This document shows positions 63,845-64,000 of a DNA stretch of 64,000 nucleotides, one piece after another. Position 1 is the stretch's first letter, and each line of letters opens with the position of its first letter. Both the position numbers and the translations under genes were made by a program. The stretch is taken from assembly GCF_000379445.1 (NCBI RefSeq), contig NZ_KB902239.1, positions 124,145-188,144 of the forward strand, written 5' to 3'. Below the pieces are notes generated by a model. That model was given only the letters and a program-made list of their open reading frames with translations. It was not told the origin of the DNA and made no database searches. Origin of the DNA: Fangia hongkongensis FSC776 = DSM 21703 (GTDB lineage Bacteria > Pseudomonadota > Gammaproteobacteria > Francisellales > Francisellaceae).

Positions 63845-64000
63845 TTATTTTTTGCTTTTTTGACCAATTTTGCTTTCAGTGCCTTGAATTAGGCGCTGAA
63901 TATTTTGGTAATGACGTAAAATCACAATAATTGCCATGATTAAAAATGGAATTGCAGTGGTGATATTGAATAGCAAAATCGTGCTTAATGCCGATAAAAG
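63845..64000 (-). CDS. plsY: Glycerol-3-phosphate acyltransferase PlsY, C-terminal end (partial)
   Basis: The last 51 codons, running off the right edge. The frame ends in a hydrophobic helix and ILRHYQNIQRLIQGTESKIG, the invariant C-terminal motif of PlsY (RHRxNIxRLLxGTExKIG), with a basic tail QKSKK. It uses acyl-phosphate to acylate glycerol-3-phosphate in the inner membrane. The 5' part is outside the window. Confidence 0.93.
   Translation of the reverse strand, partial: LLSALSTILLFNITTAIPFLIMAIIVILRHYQNIQRLIQGTESKIGQKSKK

Overview
The window reads as chromosomal DNA of a low-G+C gammaproteobacterium. The gene order is of gamma type (hfq-hflX-hflK-hflC, grpE-dnaK-dnaJ, rplY-pth-ychF, proBA, an hpf-ptsN block). 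A cyanophycin synthetase/cyanophycinase operon, a Mip-type FKBP and the AT-rich, tightly packed gene style point towards Francisella and its relatives (Francisellaceae/Fastidiosibacteraceae). That placement is an inference from gene content; there is no rRNA here to test it. I see no insertion sequence, prophage or CRISPR array.

Layout. 1-8 kb: the end of groEL with its terminator, a 52-codon ORF ahead of an alpha/beta hydrolase, a compact FimV/HubP-like LysM protein, an Rrf2 regulator with sufBCD (no sufS or sufE follows), a stand-alone receiver domain and a small beta-barrel. 8-15.8 kb: accessory metabolism and secreted proteins (AGE-family epimerase, Nudix hydrolase, SGNH hydrolase, small lipoprotein, sugar-lactonase-like amidohydrolase), tRNA-Arg and tRNA-Gly, and a secreted beta-propeller-like protein of unknown role. 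15.8-22 kb: proBA, then hpf-ptsN-hprK-rapZ-EIIA(Man)-HPr, a regulatory phosphotransfer block with no enzyme I in view. 22-34 kb: psd, sdaA, xthA, a Mip-like FKBP, ttcA, a SNF2 helicase plus SWIM protein pair, accA and an MFS carrier. 34-44.7 kb: greA with a structured leader, a DMT exporter, a DUF4823 lipoprotein, mltA, grpE-dnaK-dnaJ with heat-shock-like promoters, a lipase-family hydrolase with an upstream mini-ORF, an O-methyltransferase and a MATE-like transporter.

44.7-53.4 kb is the most distinctive part. After about 675 bp of gene-poor DNA comes an orphan 569-residue protein with a serine-hydrolase elbow, resembling a host-directed effector. It is followed by a four-gene cyanophycin operon: cphA, a second Mur ligase without ATP-grasp domain, cyanophycinase and a membrane protein. 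A palindromic site overlaps its predicted start of transcription. 53.4-64 kb: hfq-hflX-hflKC, an AaeA/AaeB-like efflux pair with a half-size FUSC protein, a TauE/SafE carrier, dinB, a 34-residue membrane peptide, ychF, pth, rplY and the end of plsY.

How the genes work together: the dnaK operon, groEL, hfq-hflX-hflKC and hpf form a stress and translation-control core; sufBCD supplies Fe-S assembly; ptsN/hprK/rapZ/EIIA/HPr form a regulatory phosphorelay; and the cph operon makes and breaks down an aspartate-arginine nitrogen store. Most starts were chosen by Shine-Dalgarno spacing, and several are GTG or TTG.
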